From assembly GCF_015477805.1 (NCBI RefSeq), contig NZ_JADLQL010000001.1, forward strand, positions 434,001-498,000: DNA of 64,000 nucleotides, written 5' to 3'. Both the position numbers and the translations under genes were made by a program. The notes beneath the pieces were generated by a model. That model was not told the DNA's origin. It saw only the letters and a program-made list of their open reading frames with translations, and did no database searches. The DNA is from Nocardia flavorosea. GTDB lineage: Bacteria > Actinomycetota > Actinomycetes > Mycobacteriales > Mycobacteriaceae. Below are positions 63,867 through 64,000 of the stretch, one piece after another. Numbering within the stretch: position 1 is the first letter of the stretch; every line of letters starts with the position of its first letter.

Positions 63867-64000
63867 TCAGCGGAAGCGGTCCGCGATCACCTCGCGAGGA
63901 AGCTTTTCGGGACTCGGGTAGGCGATCAGTACCCGGCCGCCGTCCGGGTCGACACTGTCGATGAAACTGATCTCGTTCGCAGTGTGGGCGTAGGTGCTGG
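63867..64000 (-). CDS. C-terminal part of an unidentified protein
   Basis: 43 codons enter from the right edge and end at 63867 (NEISFIDSVDPDGGRVLIAY then PSPEKLPREVIADRFR). The codon pattern is protein-like and the reading is open to the edge. Too short to name a family. Confidence 0.55.
   Translation of the reverse strand, partial: STYAHTANEISFIDSVDPDGGRVLIAYPSPEKLPREVIADRFR

Overview
High-GC (roughly 65-70%) actinobacterial chromosome, most likely Nocardia or a close mycolate relative. The basis is the frequent GTG starts, the many 4-bp GTGA/ATGA gene overlaps, and the protein families: a ChoD-type cholesterol oxidase, a DUF5313 membrane protein, a GTP-dependent PEP carboxykinase and a mycobacterial-type CtaD. 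No rRNA, tRNA or CRISPR array was seen.

Layout. 1-11.3 kb is ordinary chromosome: a secreted YdcF-like protein, a secreted lipase, two GMC oxidoreductases (one ChoD-like), two TetR regulators, a thioesterase, an AI-2E transporter and a Tat-exported GH1 glycosidase. 11.39-12.88 kb is a compact Tn3-type element with 46-bp inverted ends and a 5-bp target duplication. It carries a methyltransferase between remnants of a transposase and an integrase. 13-20.2 kb returns to chromosomal genes: SDR, hydrolase, a Gln-rich coiled-coil protein, a NarL-type two-component system and a MacB-like ABC exporter. 20.2-23 kb is decayed: a fused sugar ABC ATPase-permease has lost its front end and carries a frameshift.

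25.4-28.2 kb holds a divergent tyrosine recombinase and coiled-coil protein with a palindromic site between them, followed by a transposase scrap. This resembles the TnpS/TnpT cointegrate-resolution module of the Tn4651 group. 28-33.2 kb is housekeeping-like (PQQ-propeller, S9 peptidase, TerC). 33.4-41.6 kb is a mosaic of mobile DNA: a Tn3 transposase with a 38-bp left end but two frameshifts and no right end found, a truncated MFS gene, a serine resolvase with a Cys-rich tail and a candidate res site, a ParDE pair and a truncated PAS protein.

41.7-63.8 kb looks like an accessory metabolic and stress block: ArsR regulator, PEP carboxykinase-SulP-DUF5313 operon, DUF2249-cupin protein, universal stress protein, AhpD-like protein, a Cys-containing HTH regulator, 7Fe ferredoxin, a frameshifted aa3 oxidase subunit I, transaldolase, ferredoxin reductase, aconitase, and a repair group (uracil-DNA glycosylase, alkyltransferase-like protein, DUF488). 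Two matching operators (TTTATACA-N9-TGTAWAAACTA) precede the DUF2249 gene and the ferredoxin/oxidase divergent promoter, which suggests one redox- or NO-responsive regulon. A 1.7-kb unit bounded by perfect 84-bp inverted repeats (48,070-49,795) interrupts this block and contains a decayed HTH-membrane gene but no recognisable transposase.
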